DNA of 64,000 nt from an uncultured Candidatus Melainabacteria bacterium (GCA_934692625.1 CAKUUC010000005.1:62001-126000), one strand, 5' to 3'. Shown: positions 25,773-35,595, numbered from the stretch's first letter. A program made the numbers and translations. The notes: a model not told the origin generated them from the letters alone.

Positions 25773-27122
25773 ATGACAAATTACATATCAAATGTTTTGA
25801 AACAAAACGCAAGCGAAAATCCTAATGAACCGGAGTTTTTGCAAGCAGTAAAAGAAGTTCTAACCTCAGTGGCTCCTGTAGTTGAAAATCATCCGGAATT
25901 TGAAAACCTTGCAATTTTAGAAAGATTCATTGAACCTGAACGAATAATTACATTCAGAGTTCCTTGGGTTAATGATGAGGGCAAAGTTATAGTAAATCGC
26001 GGATACAGAGTTCAATTTAACTCTCTAATCGGTCCTTATAAAGGCGGTTTGAGATTTCACCCGAGCGTAAACCAAAGTATCATCAAGTTTTTAGGATTTG
26101 AACAAATTTTTAAAAACGCATTGACTGGCCTACCGATTGGCGGAGCAAAAGGCGGAAGTAATTTTGACCCAAAAGGTAAATCTGATGCAGAAATTATGAG
26201 ATTTTGTCAAAGTTTTATGACCGAACTTTGCAAACATATCGGGCAAGATATTGATGTTCCGGCAGGTGACATCGGTGTTGGCGCTCGTGAAATCGGTTAT
26301 TTATTCGGTCAGTATAAAAGAATTAAAACCGCTTACGAAGGCGGAGTTTTGACCGGTAAATCAATTTGTTACGGCGGTTCATTAGCAAGAAAAGAAGCAA
26401 CCGGCTACGGCTTGATTTATTTCCTGAAAGAATTATTGAAGGCTAACAACCAGACTATTCAAGGTAAAACCGTTACTATTTCTGGTTCCGGGAATGTTGC
26501 AATTTACGCTTGCGAAAAAGCTCAATGTGAAGGAGCACACGTCGTTGCGATGAGTGATTCTAATGGGTGTATTTTTAACACTAATGGAATCGATTTGAAT
26601 GCAATCAAAGAAATCAAAGAAGTTAAACGTGGAAGAATCAAGGAATATTTAAACTATCATCCGGAAGCACAATATATTGAAAACACCGGTAACGGCTCTC
26701 CGGTTTGGACAATTAAAGCCGATATCGCATTACCTTGCGCAACTCAAAACGAAGTTACATTAGAAAGCGCTAAAGCCCTCGTAAACAATGGAGTTTTTGC
26801 AATTGGAGAAGGTGCAAACATGCCTTGTACACTAGAAGCAACACAATATTTGATGGAACATGGAGTTCTTGTTGCGCCAGCCAAGGCTGCTAACGCAGGT
26901 GGGGTGGCGACTTCCGCTATTGAGATGTCACAAAATAGCATGCGCTATTATTACACATTTGAAGAAGTTGATGCCAAATTAGAACAAATTATGATTAACA
27001 TCTTCAAATCTTGCCAAAAAGCAATAGATAAATATGATTTGGGACATAATTATACCGCAGGTGCAAATATTGCAGCATTTGAAAAACTTTCAGAAGCAAT
27101 GGTTTGCCAAGGTATCGTTTAG
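25773..27122 (+). CDS. gdhA: NADP-type glutamate dehydrogenase
   Basis: The start at 25773 follows AAAGGA and gives a 449-residue protein, the usual length for the hexameric bacterial enzyme; the longer frame upstream has no ribosome site. It interconverts 2-oxoglutarate plus ammonium and glutamate in the cytoplasm. The visible motifs are K-G-G-L-R-F-H-P-S, the catalytic G-G-A-K-G-G-S-N-F-D-P-K-G-K-S region, P-A-G-D-I-G-V-G-A-R-E-I-G-Y-L-F-G, and the nucleotide-binding S-G-S-G-N-V-A. It is monocistronic, ending at a strong terminator. It probably links ammonium assimilation to fermentation-derived reducing power. Confidence 0.96.
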   Translation: MTNYISNVLKQNASENPNEPEFLQAVKEVLTSVAPVVENHPEFENLAILERFIEPERIITFRVPWVNDEGKVIVNRGYRVQFNSLIGPYKGGLRFHPSVNQSIIKFLGFEQIFKNALTGLPIGGAKGGSNFDPKGKSDAEIMRFCQSFMTELCKHIGQDIDVPAGDIGVGAREIGYLFGQYKRIKTAYEGGVLTGKSICYGGSLARKEATGYGLIYFLKELLKANNQTIQGKTVTISGSGNVAIYACEKAQCEGAHVVAMSDSNGCIFNTNGIDLNAIKEIKEVKRGRIKEYLNYHPEAQYIENTGNGSPVWTIKADIALPCATQNEVTLESAKALVNNGVFAIGEGANMPCTLEATQYLMEHGVLVAPAKAANAGGVATSAIEMSQNSMRYYYTFEEVDAKLEQIMINIFKSCQKAIDKYDLGHNYTAGANIAAFEKLSEAMVCQGIV

Positions 27123-27164
27123 TGTCGAATTAACACTTTATATAATAAAAGTTATTGCTATAAT

Positions 27165-27193
27165 AAAATCCTTCCCATACGGGAAGGATTTTT
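27165..27193 (+). terminator. Intrinsic terminator of gdhA
   Basis: AAAATCCTTCCC and its complement are separated by ATAC and followed by a T run, about 45 nt after the gdhA stop codon. Confidence 0.85.
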
Positions 27194-27268
27194 GGTCTTA
27201 AGTGTGGTTTTAAGTATCTAAAACCATTTCGGGGTAAATAAAAAGAGTTAAGTCTGTCATATTCTTCA

Positions 27269-27565
27269 TTATGCCATATATGGTATATGAATATATGTTG
27301 ATTCGGTTTGGGTTGCACGTCTTTTTGGAGTGCATAGTATATTATAAGCCTTTACAAAATTGTATCCGATAGCCTTGATTGGATTAGATTGAACGACATC
27401 TGCTTTCTTAGATTCGAACATATCTTTTTCAAAATGAACTCTTGTGTTATTGTTTTTGTCAATTGACATAACACCTGTTTTTGTATTGTTTTTATTGGTT
27501 TCACCAAATGAAATATATTTTTTATTATAAGTTGTTGTTAAGTTTACTGGATTGATTGTTAACAT
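27269..27565 (-). CDS. Orphan small protein with I-S-F-G motif
   Basis: The 98-residue product begins M-L-T-I-N-P-V-N-L and has K-Y-I-S-F-G-E-T at about residues 16-23. The rest is polar and basic with no membrane segment. A very strong ribosome site (GAAGGAGG, 5 nt spacing) and a near-consensus promoter make the gene real despite the lack of a recognisable family. The N-terminal S-F-G element recalls two other orphan proteins in the window (15230-15763, 25044-25445). Confidence 0.7.
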   Translation of the reverse strand: MLTINPVNLTTTYNKKYISFGETNKNNTKTGVMSIDKNNNTRVHFEKDMFESKKADVVQSNPIKAIGYNFVKAYNILCTPKRRATQTESTYIHIPYMA

Positions 27566-27586
27566 CGTAACCTCCTTCTGTCATTA

Positions 27587-27605
27587 AGTGTTCATTTAAC
27601 ACTTC
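27587..27605. promoter_or_regulatory. Inverted repeat in 5' region of gene 27269-27565
   Basis: AAGTGTT and its complement AACACTT are spaced by 5 nt, between the promoter and the ribosome site. It is a possible operator or leader hairpin. Confidence 0.35.
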
Positions 27606-27619
27606 ATCTAACACAATCA

Positions 27620-27648
27620 ACTATAATTCATTTTTTTTTGTTTGTCAA
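27620..27648 (-). promoter_or_regulatory. Predicted sigma-70 promoter of gene 27269-27565
   Basis: On the minus strand a consensus TTGACA (27643-27648) is followed after 17 nt by TATAGT (27620-27625). The remaining gap to adhE (27649-28027) is AT-rich and shows no gene. Confidence 0.75.
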
Positions 27649-28027
27649 CCCCTATGATGAACTTTTGTTAAGATATCTCAAAATCAATAATATCAATATT
27701 CTTGCCATAAAGTGTAAAAAATGCACTTATTCCTACATCACAGGCAGATTTCTACTACTATGAAATTAGTAGAATGACTAATTTTATATTTCATAAAAAT
27801 AGGACAGTCGGGTAGGATTTATTTTGCAAAAGAGAAATTTTACATTGTTTCATATAATAAAAGCATGCTATTTGTTGACAATTACCTATAAACTTTTCTG
27901 AATAACTTTATATTCAATTTGCAAAACAGTTTTTCACTATTATATAAATTTTCAAAATGAAATATATATAGAAACCTTCGCCTTATTAATATAAATAAAG
28001 AATTTATAAAGATTGTAAAAATGACAC

Positions 28028-28056
28028 TTGATTATTAGTTACCTTTGCTATAAAAT
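28028..28056 (+). promoter_or_regulatory. Predicted adhE promoter
   Basis: TTGATT (28028-28033) is 17 nt from TAAAAT (28051-28056). The overlapping TATAAA (28049-28054) is preceded by TGC, an extended -10. The start site would fall near 28061-28064, at the Rex-type operator. Confidence 0.55.
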
Positions 28057-28060
28057 GTAA

Positions 28061-28078
28061 TTGTGATAAAATTCACAA
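28061..28078. promoter_or_regulatory. Rex-type operator upstream of adhE
   Basis: TTGTGATAAAATTCACAA matches the Rex consensus TTGTGAA-N4-TTCACAA at all but one position. It overlaps the predicted transcription start of adhE, a classic Rex target. Rex senses the NADH/NAD+ ratio and releases DNA when NADH is high. The rex gene is not in this window. Confidence 0.7.
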
Positions 28079-28120
28079 ATTAGCAAGTCAAACTATTAAC
28101 TTTTTAAAAGGAGAAAAAAT

Positions 28121-30823
28121 ATGACAACAAAAAACAAAAAAGACGTTGAAAGCCTTGAAAAGTCTTTAAACAAGTCTAACTTGGTTGACAGTGCCGAATC
28201 ATTGGAACTTTTGATTGAAAGAGTTCAAAAAGCACAAAAAATTTACTCAACATTTACTCAAGAACAAGTTGACAAAATTTTCAAAGCTGCTGCTACTGCT
28301 GCAGACAAAGCACGTATTCCTCTAGCACGTATGGCTGTTGAAGAAACAGGAATGGGCGTATTAGAAGATAAAATTATGAAAAACCACTTTGCTGCTGAAT
28401 ACATTTACAACAAACACAAGAACACAAAAACTTGTGGTATCATCAGCAATGACAAAGAAAATGGCGTAAAAGTTGTTGCAGAACCTCTAGGCGTTTTGGC
28501 TGGTATCGTTCCTACAACAAACCCAACTTCAACTGCAATCTTCAAATCATTGATTGCTTTGAAAACAAGAAACGCAATCATCTTTTCACCACACCCTAGA
28601 GCACAAAAATCAACAATTGCTGCTGCAAAATTAGTTTTGGAAGCTGCTGTTGCTGCCGGTGCTCCTGAAGATATTATCGGTTGGATTGATGTTCCATCTA
28701 TCGAACTTTCTGGTCAATTGATGAAACACAAGAAAATCGCTTGTATCTTAGCTACAGGTGGCCCTGGCATGGTTACTGCCGCTTATTCTTCAGGAAATCC
28801 AGCATTGGGTGTTGGTCCTGGTAACACTTCTGCTGTTATCGATGAAACTGCTGATATCAAAACTGCTGTTTCTTCAATTCTTATGTCAAAAACATTTGAT
28901 AACGGTATGATTTGTGCTTCTGAACAATCTGTTGTTGTTGTTGACAGCGTTTATGAAGAAGTTAAAAAAGAATTTGAATACAGAGGTGCATATCTTTTGA
29001 GCGAATCTGAAATGCAAAAACTTATCGATTTCGGATTTATCGACCCTCAAAGAGGTACTGCTCACCCTAAAATCGTTGGTCAAAGTGCACACACTATTGC
29101 AAAACTTGCAGGATTTGATGTTCCTGAAAACGCAAAAGTTTTGTTAGCACAAAGAAAAACTGTTGATTGGGCAGATCCATTCTCAAGAGAAAAATTATCA
29201 CCAATCTTGGCAATGTACAAAGCTAAAGATTTCGAAGAAGCTGCAGATACAGCATACTATCTAGTATCTAGAGGTGGCGCAGGTCACACTTCAGTTCTTC
29301 ACACTGACGCTCGTCACAAAGAAAGAATCGATGCTTATGCTAAGAAAATGCCTTCTTGCAGAGTATTGATTAACCAACCTTCTTCACAAGGTGGTATCGG
29401 TGATTTGTACAACTTCCGTATGGAACCGTCATTGACATTAGGTTGCGGTTCTTGGGGCGGAAACTCTGTTTCCGGTAACGTTGGCGTAAGTGACTTGTTA
29501 AACTACAAACGTGTTGCTGAAAGGAGAGAAAATATGTTATGGTTTAAGGTTCCTCAAAAAGTTTACTTCAAACGTGGTGCTACAGATTTGGCATTGAGAG
29601 AATTAAACGGTTGTAAGAGAGCATTCATCGTAACTGACAGATTCCTATTCAACTCTGGTATGGCTAACAAAATTACTAACGTTTTAGACGAAATGGGTAT
29701 CAAACACGAAGTATTCTTCGATGTTAAACCGGATCCAACTTTGTCAACAATCGAAGAAGCTTATGCAATTTTGAAACCATTCGAACCTGATGTAATCATC
29801 GCATTAGGTGGCGGTTCTCCAATGGACGCTGCTAAAATTCTTTGGTTACGTTACGAACAACCTGATACAAACTTCTCAGATATCTCTATGAGATTTATGG
29901 ATATCAGAAAGAGAATTTGCCAACTTCCTGAATTGGGTAAAAAAGCAAAAATGGTTGCTATCCCTACAACTTCAGGTACTGGTTCAGAAGTTACTCCATT
30001 CTCAATCATCACAGATGATAAAGAAGGTATTAAATACGCAATCGCTGATTACGCTTTGACTCCATCAATGGCTATTATCGACCCTAACTTCGTTGATACA
30101 ATGCCTAAAGGTTTGACTTCATCATCAGGTATTGATGCTTTAGTTCACGCAATCGAAGCTTATGTTTCTTGTATGGCTACAAACTTTACAAATTCAAACG
30201 CTTTGGAAGCTTGCAAATTGGTATTCAAATACTTAGAAAGAAGTTACAACAATGGTGCTGATGATCCTATCGCAAGAGAAAAAATGCACTATGCAGCAAC
30301 TATCGCTGGTATGGCATTTGCAAACGCATTCTTAGGTTTGTGCCACTCTATGGCTCACAAATTGGGTGCTATGTTCCACGTACCACACGGTGTTGCTAAC
30401 GCTTTGTTAATCAGACAAATCATCAAGTACAACGCTTCTGATTGTCCTAAAAAACAAGCAACATTCCCTCAATACAAATATCCATGTGCAGTTGAAAGAT
30501 ATGCTCAAATTGCAGATGAATTGAAATTGGGTGGTAAATCTAACGAAGAAAAAGTACAACTTCTACTTGATGCAATCGATGAATTGATGAAGAAAGTTGA
30601 ACTTCCAAATTCAATCAAAGAATTTATGGAAAAACAAGGTGTTGAAAACGCTGAAGAAGTATTCAACTCTAAGTTAGATGAAATGGTTGAATTGGCATTT
30701 GACGATCAATGTACAGGTGCTAACCCTGTTTATCCGATTATGTCAGATATGAAACAAATCTATCTTGACGCTTTTGAAGGTGTTGTAAGAGATTATTACA
30801 AACCTGCTAAAAAATCAAAATAG
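28121..30823 (+). CDS. adhE: Bifunctional aldehyde-alcohol dehydrogenase AdhE
   Basis: This 900-residue two-domain enzyme converts acetyl-CoA to acetaldehyde and then ethanol, using two NADH; it usually polymerises into spirosomes. The N-terminal CoA-acylating aldehyde dehydrogenase domain (about 20-450) has the catalytic Cys in N-G-M-I-C-A-S-E-Q. The C-terminal iron alcohol dehydrogenase domain (about 470-895) has G-G-G-S-P-M-D-A-A-K and the metal-binding stretch G-L-C-H-S-M-A-H-K-L-G with P-H-G-V-A-N. A strong AAAAGGAG site precedes the ATG. Codon use differs from the neighbours (more CAC, GGT), consistent with high expression. It is likely regulated by Rex through the upstream operator. 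Confidence 0.97.
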   Translation: MTTKNKKDVESLEKSLNKSNLVDSAESLELLIERVQKAQKIYSTFTQEQVDKIFKAAATAADKARIPLARMAVEETGMGVLEDKIMKNHFAAEYIYNKHKNTKTCGIISNDKENGVKVVAEPLGVLAGIVPTTNPTSTAIFKSLIALKTRNAIIFSPHPRAQKSTIAAAKLVLEAAVAAGAPEDIIGWIDVPSIELSGQLMKHKKIACILATGGPGMVTAAYSSGNPALGVGPGNTSAVIDETADIKTAVSSILMSKTFDNGMICASEQSVVVVDSVYEEVKKEFEYRGAYLLSESEMQKLIDFGFIDPQRGTAHPKIVGQSAHTIAKLAGFDVPENAKVLLAQRKTVDWADPFSREKLSPILAMYKAKDFEEAADTAYYLVSRGGAGHTSVLHTDARHKERIDAYAKKMPSCRVLINQPSSQGGIGDLYNFRMEPSLTLGCGSWGGNSVSGNVGVSDLLNYKRVAERRENMLWFKVPQKVYFKRGATDLALRELNGCKRAFIVTDRFLFNSGMANKITNVLDEMGIKHEVFFDVKPDPTLSTIEEAYAILKPFEPDVIIALGGGSPMDAAKILWLRYEQPDTNFSDISMRFMDIRKRICQLPELGKKAKMVAIPTTSGTGSEVTPFSIITDDKEGIKYAIADYALTPSMAIIDPNFVDTMPKGLTSSSGIDALVHAIEAYVSCMATNFTNSNALEACKLVFKYLERSYNNGADDPIAREKMHYAATIAGMAFANAFLGLCHSMAHKLGAMFHVPHGVANALLIRQIIKYNASDCPKKQATFPQYKYPCAVERYAQIADELKLGGKSNEEKVQLLLDAIDELMKKVELPNSIKEFMEKQGVENAEEVFNSKLDEMVELAFDDQCTGANPVYPIMSDMKQIYLDAFEGVVRDYYKPAKKSK

Positions 30824-30845
30824 TTTGTGATTAACTAATATAGCG

Positions 30846-30875
30846 AAAAGACCGATAGAAATATCGGTCTTTTTG
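30846..30875. terminator. Intrinsic terminator between adhE and convergent gene
   Basis: AAAAGACCGATA and its complement are spaced by 4 nt and followed by a T run for adhE. The A run on the other side lets it serve the minus-strand gene too. Confidence 0.85.
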
Positions 30876-30900
30876 TTTATTCAGAAAGAAGATTTTAACA

Positions 30901-33900
30901 TTATCTTGCAGAATTGTTGCTGCTGCCGCTATGGCTTGCAGTTGAACTTGTTGCGTTAACTTTTCTTGTTCTTTTCTTAGCGTCAATTCTTGTAACAGTA
31001 CCAAATCTTTTCATTTTTCTGTCGTTTTTAGTATTTTCTGAACCATCTTGGCTTGAACCTAGCATTGAACCTGCTGATTGAAGAGCGCCACCAATTTGCA
31101 TAACATCGTCCCAGCCGAATTTTGCAGATTTAGCAAAGTTTTTAGAAGCTTCGGTAAAGCCTTTGGTTACGGTTTTGCCTGCGGCATCTTTTGTGCCTTC
31201 CATTGCAACGTTCATTGATTCGTTGATTGATTTGCCTGCTGCTGAGGTTATGCTTTCGTCAGCTTTAAGGCTGCCGTTTAGAACTTGTTCTTTTACACCT
31301 TCGTCAACGGCAACTGTTCCGCCTGCTGAAGTAACTTCGTTTGCTGCTTGTTCTGAGGCATTTTGTGCTGCTGATTGTACACCTTGAGCGGCTGCTGCGG
31401 TTTCGTTAAGTTGTCCGATTTGAGAAAGGTTTTGTCCTGCGGAAACACCTGACATAATTGCTGAACCTGTTGCCATAATTGCTCCTGCAATGTTGCCTTG
31501 TTCGATTGAAACTCCTGCTTTGGTCAAACTTGCTGCAACGTTTGTCAAGTTTGCTGCAAGTGCTACGGATTCACCAACGATTGAAGTTGTTGTACCAGTT
31601 GCAATTTGTGCAGTCCCAGGAACAACTTGAGTTGCTGTTGCTTGAGCAATCATTGCTGCGGCTGTTCCTGCAAACCAAGGAGTAGACAAGAACGGAGTCC
31701 AAATGTTGATTTGCAAAGTTCCTGCGTTTACAAGTGCTGTACCTGCGGTTGTAACTGCATTACCGATTTTTGAGGTAATGTTTCCTGCTGTTGCTACAAG
31801 TCCTGCAACTTGGCTTGTTGTATCTGCAATTTTGTAAATCTTATCTGCGGTTTTTTCAGCCTTTTTAGAAGTCTTTTGACGTGCTTTGGCTATTTTTATA
31901 TAAGATTGAGTGCTTCTTTTTAAATTTTGTCTTTTCTTTGTTCCGTATGTTGTGATTGTACTTACTTCTTTGCTTAATGCTGCGATTTCGGCACTTTTAT
32001 CAACAAGTTTTACGTTTGAAGATTGAATTTGAGCTTGAAGTTCAGGTTTTCTGCTTTCGGTTGCATTACTCAATGCTTGAGTCAACGCTTCAATTTCAAC
32101 TTGAGTTTCAGATTGTTTTGCTTGTGCTTCTTCCAATTTTGCTTGCTTTGCTTCAAGTTCTTGATTTTTCTTTTCAAGTTGTTTTTGCTCAGTTTGCATT
32201 TGTTTTTTGAAACGTTGTTCTTCAGCTTTTGTTGACTTGTTAATGTCCTTGATTTGTTTAGACATCTTTTTAACTTCTTTTTGATTTTGCTTATCTTCTT
32301 TTTGAGCAGCGGTCATTTCTTGTTGACCTTTTTTGCTTTCTTTGACCGCATTATCAGCATCTTTTTCTGTTACTTCTTTTTTGTCATTAGATTTTTCAGA
32401 AGTTTTGGAAGTTTCTGTGTTTTCTTTATCATTTTGAGTTTCTTCGGTTGTTGTTGCAGAAGTTTCAGCATTTACTTGTTCTGTACTTGCTTGGTTTTGT
32501 GCTTGTTCGCCTTCTTGTTTAACTTCATTAGTTGATTTACCATCGTTTTCAACGTTTTCTGTTGTTTGAGAGTTTTGTTCAACTTCTTTTGCATCTTCTT
32601 TGTTAGTTACGGTTGAAGTTTCGTTTTGTTGTTCGTTGTTATTTAATGTTACATCTTTATTCTCTACAACTTCATTATTTTCAGATTTTGGTGCTGAAAC
32701 GTCTTGAGTTGTTTGAATATTATTTTCTTTGTCTTGAGTATTTGTAGTATTTTGAATTGTTGATTGTTCACTGTTTTTTAACACTTGTTGATTTTCATTG
32801 CTTTCAACTGAAACAGGGGTTTGTTGTTGTGGTTGAGGAGTTTGGTTTTCTGTTGCCACAGGAGTTTCAGGATTTAGCAAAGTTGCTTGGTCAAGATTTT
32901 CCTCAACAGGAGTAGCAAAACCGGTTAACGCACCATCTTGTTCAACATTTTGAGAAGCAACAGTGGTTTCACTTTGGGTTTGAGCAGTTGCTTGTTCTGC
33001 TTCATTATTTGTAGAATCAGTTTCAGATTCTTTTGCAGTATCTTCTGCTTGGTCAAGGCTTAGAACATTAACATTAAGAATAGGTTCTGCTTTTGTCATT
33101 GTTCCAATAGCATCGCTTATTACTGAATTTTCTTCATCAACAACAACTTTGCCTTGAGTTCCGGCGTTTGCAGAAATAAGTCCTGCGGCTTGTTCTGTAT
33201 GACCGTAAATCATTGTTGATTGACCTAAAATAGACAAAGCCAAACCTGTACTAAATGACCAAGGATTTGACATCAAGCCTACACCATAAGAATGGAGTGC
33301 CATACCTTCAATTGCGTGACCGGTACCTAATGCATAAGTTCCAACACCGATATCAACGGCATCAGAAGCATCTTCTTTTGATTTTTCGTTTTGAGTTTCT
33401 AGTTTTGAATTATTTTTATCAAGTGTGCTTACCAATTTAATACCTTTTTTAGTAGCGGCATCACCTTTTTCGATTGCGGTATTTAAGTCAGTTGCAATAA
33501 CTTGTTTATCTGAACCTAAATCTTGAATTTTTTCAGCAAGGTCAATTTTCTTTGCACGAACTTCTGCTTTATGTGCTAGTTCTGCAGCGTGTTCAGGATT
33601 TGTTGCTTCTTCTTGCGGTTGATTTTTTCTTTCGCCTGCAACAATATTATCTGCATTTTCAAAAGCATTAATTACAGCCATACCTTGTTCTGTTGCCTTT
33701 GCAAATTCACTGTTGCCTTCTTTTTCAACAATTCCTGAATCTTGAGTTTGTGCATTTTGAACTTGTGCTTGAGGTTCTGTTTGAGGTTGTTGTTGATCAG
33801 CGGATTGTGTACTGATTGAAGAAGCTTGAACCTCTCCATCTTCAGGTGATTCTGCTTGTAGGCTTTCAAGTTCTTGCAAGAAGAGTTCTGTTGACATTTC

Positions 33901-35388
33901 GTTGTCATTTAATCGTTTGTTTACGTTATCAACTTCTTTTGTAATCGCTTGCATTTTCTTAGATGCAGTTTTTAATTCTTTATTTAATGATTTGTCAGTA
34001 TTTGAAACTTTAATTCCATCTGCCAAATCAGTTACAGTGGAAGAAACTGTTTTTCCAGTTGCTTTATTAGCGCTTACGATACCGTATTCAAGTTGTTTTG
34101 TTTTTTGTTGAATTTCTTTTGTTTCTGTTTTTTGGTCTTGTTCTTCTTTACTTTCTTTGTTTTCTTCTGTATTTTCAACAGAATCATCAGCAGTAACATT
34201 TTTAGCAGCATCTTCTGTTTCTTGAACAGCAGTTGTAAAATTCAATGCAAACTCTTTAGTTTCAGTATTTACTGAAGAATTTACATCACCGTCAAGAGTA
34301 TTGGTATTTTTATCCAATTCGGCACCTTTTTCAATTGCCATTTCGCCGATTTCTTCGTTTGTCAAACCGTTTAATGATGCAGATACCAAACCGCTATTAT
34401 CTAAAGTTGTACCGGTGTAAGCATAAGGCAAAGCTTCTGTATCGTAAGATTTGTCAACATCATTCAATGCTCTACCTGCATCAATAGCATCTTTTGCGAT
34501 TTGAGAATTTGTTTTGATTTCAGAATTGATACCGTCCAGTTCATCTAAAAAATCTTCAAGTTCATTACTGCCAAAATTCATTTCTCCATCTAAAACTTTA
34601 TTTGAAGCTTTCAAATCTTTAGATAGTTTGTTAAATTTTTGTTGTTCTAAAAATGATAATTTACCGTTTTCTTTTTTTGTTTTTAGCGCCTCCCATTCTT
34701 CTTTTAGGTCTTTTATTTCTTCAATCTTTTTATTGAAAGTATTTTCTTTTGTCTTTTTTAATTGTGCAGCATCTTCTGCAACTTTTTCATATTTTGTTTG
34801 TTTATCTTTAATTTTTTCAGAAGCTTTTTCAACTTTTTGGATATTTTTCTTTGCAGTTGCTTGTAAAACTGACAAAGAATCAGTATCAGACAAGTTATCT
34901 GCAATTGTAGCATCTTCACTATCAGAATCAGTTTCTAAAACATAGTTAGTAACATCTAGTTGTTGTTGACTGTGAGCCCATTCAATTACATCTTTTGGAA
35001 TAACTGTTCCATTTTGTTCCATTGCAAGAATTTCATCAGCAGAATACCCAGCCCATTGAGAATCGTTGATATCACAATTCATTGCTCTTTGTTTATAGAT
35101 TACGTTGTATCTAGTTTTGAATTCTTTTTCAAGCATACGTTCTGCGTATGAAATAAAGAATTGGTCATACGCATCTTGGCTTGTGGCTGTTAAAGGTTTC
35201 TTTTCTGAATATTTTTTATTTTTTTCTCTATTGCCACCAACACCGGTCAAGTTATTTGCTTTTAGTTGTTTTGCAAGTTCAATAACTTCATCAGAGCAAT
35301 CTTTAATCAAGTCAGCATCAAGATTAACACCAGTTGTGCTGCAGATTTCACCTGTTAAAAAATCTTTATGGTTGTTTATCTTAGTCAT
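30901..35388 (-). CDS. Giant coiled-coil protein with two Gly/Ala hydrophobic segments, function unknown
   Basis: The 1495-residue protein has no signal peptide. Residues about 170-290 and 1026-1146 are strongly charged heptad-type coiled coils (K/E/Q-rich). About 750-1020 is low-complexity (Gln, Glu, Thr, Asn, Val). Two long hydrophobic Gly/Ala/Ser/Thr-rich stretches, about 672-739 and 1186-1329, could enter membranes. The C terminus is basic and Ser-rich (K-K-R-T-R-K-V-N-A-T-S-S). An AGGAG site lies close to the ATG. Coiled coils next to hydrophobic hairpins recall type III translocators or phage tape-measure proteins, but no sequence motif of either is recognised. It stands alone, facing the adhE terminator. 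Confidence 0.7.
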   Translation of the reverse strand: MTKINNHKDFLTGEICSTTGVNLDADLIKDCSDEVIELAKQLKANNLTGVGGNREKNKKYSEKKPLTATSQDAYDQFFISYAERMLEKEFKTRYNVIYKQRAMNCDINDSQWAGYSADEILAMEQNGTVIPKDVIEWAHSQQQLDVTNYVLETDSDSEDATIADNLSDTDSLSVLQATAKKNIQKVEKASEKIKDKQTKYEKVAEDAAQLKKTKENTFNKKIEEIKDLKEEWEALKTKKENGKLSFLEQQKFNKLSKDLKASNKVLDGEMNFGSNELEDFLDELDGINSEIKTNSQIAKDAIDAGRALNDVDKSYDTEALPYAYTGTTLDNSGLVSASLNGLTNEEIGEMAIEKGAELDKNTNTLDGDVNSSVNTETKEFALNFTTAVQETEDAAKNVTADDSVENTEENKESKEEQDQKTETKEIQQKTKQLEYGIVSANKATGKTVSSTVTDLADGIKVSNTDKSLNKELKTASKKMQAITKEVDNVNKRLNDNEMSTELFLQELESLQAESPEDGEVQASSISTQSADQQQPQTEPQAQVQNAQTQDSGIVEKEGNSEFAKATEQGMAVINAFENADNIVAGERKNQPQEEATNPEHAAELAHKAEVRAKKIDLAEKIQDLGSDKQVIATDLNTAIEKGDAATKKGIKLVSTLDKNNSKLETQNEKSKEDASDAVDIGVGTYALGTGHAIEGMALHSYGVGLMSNPWSFSTGLALSILGQSTMIYGHTEQAAGLISANAGTQGKVVVDEENSVISDAIGTMTKAEPILNVNVLSLDQAEDTAKESETDSTNNEAEQATAQTQSETTVASQNVEQDGALTGFATPVEENLDQATLLNPETPVATENQTPQPQQQTPVSVESNENQQVLKNSEQSTIQNTTNTQDKENNIQTTQDVSAPKSENNEVVENKDVTLNNNEQQNETSTVTNKEDAKEVEQNSQTTENVENDGKSTNEVKQEGEQAQNQASTEQVNAETSATTTEETQNDKENTETSKTSEKSNDKKEVTEKDADNAVKESKKGQQEMTAAQKEDKQNQKEVKKMSKQIKDINKSTKAEEQRFKKQMQTEQKQLEKKNQELEAKQAKLEEAQAKQSETQVEIEALTQALSNATESRKPELQAQIQSSNVKLVDKSAEIAALSKEVSTITTYGTKKRQNLKRSTQSYIKIAKARQKTSKKAEKTADKIYKIADTTSQVAGLVATAGNITSKIGNAVTTAGTALVNAGTLQINIWTPFLSTPWFAGTAAAMIAQATATQVVPGTAQIATGTTTSIVGESVALAANLTNVAASLTKAGVSIEQGNIAGAIMATGSAIMSGVSAGQNLSQIGQLNETAAAAQGVQSAAQNASEQAANEVTSAGGTVAVDEGVKEQVLNGSLKADESITSAAGKSINESMNVAMEGTKDAAGKTVTKGFTEASKNFAKSAKFGWDDVMQIGGALQSAGSMLGSSQDGSENTKNDRKMKRFGTVTRIDAKKRTRKVNATSSTASHSGSSNNSAR

Positions 35389-35595
35389 TGCTCCTGATTT
35401 CCTATAAGATTACTACAATATTATTGTCGGCATTTTAGGTGAAAACTTTAATATTTAGAGGAAATTTTAGCAATGATATTTACAAAAATTAACATTAAAA
35501 AATACCGAAATTTAGCGATTTTTGACATTTGGGCTTATTTGTAATAAGCTTAACCTATCTTGTAATTTTTGGTTACAATATTTGGAATTATTTTT

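Noticed and set aside
34514..34945. Ser/Phe-rich open frames antisense to the giant coiled-coil gene
   Set aside because: Lys/Glu-rich coding on one strand leaves Phe/Ser/Leu-rich frames open on the other; there is no ribosome site or independent support.
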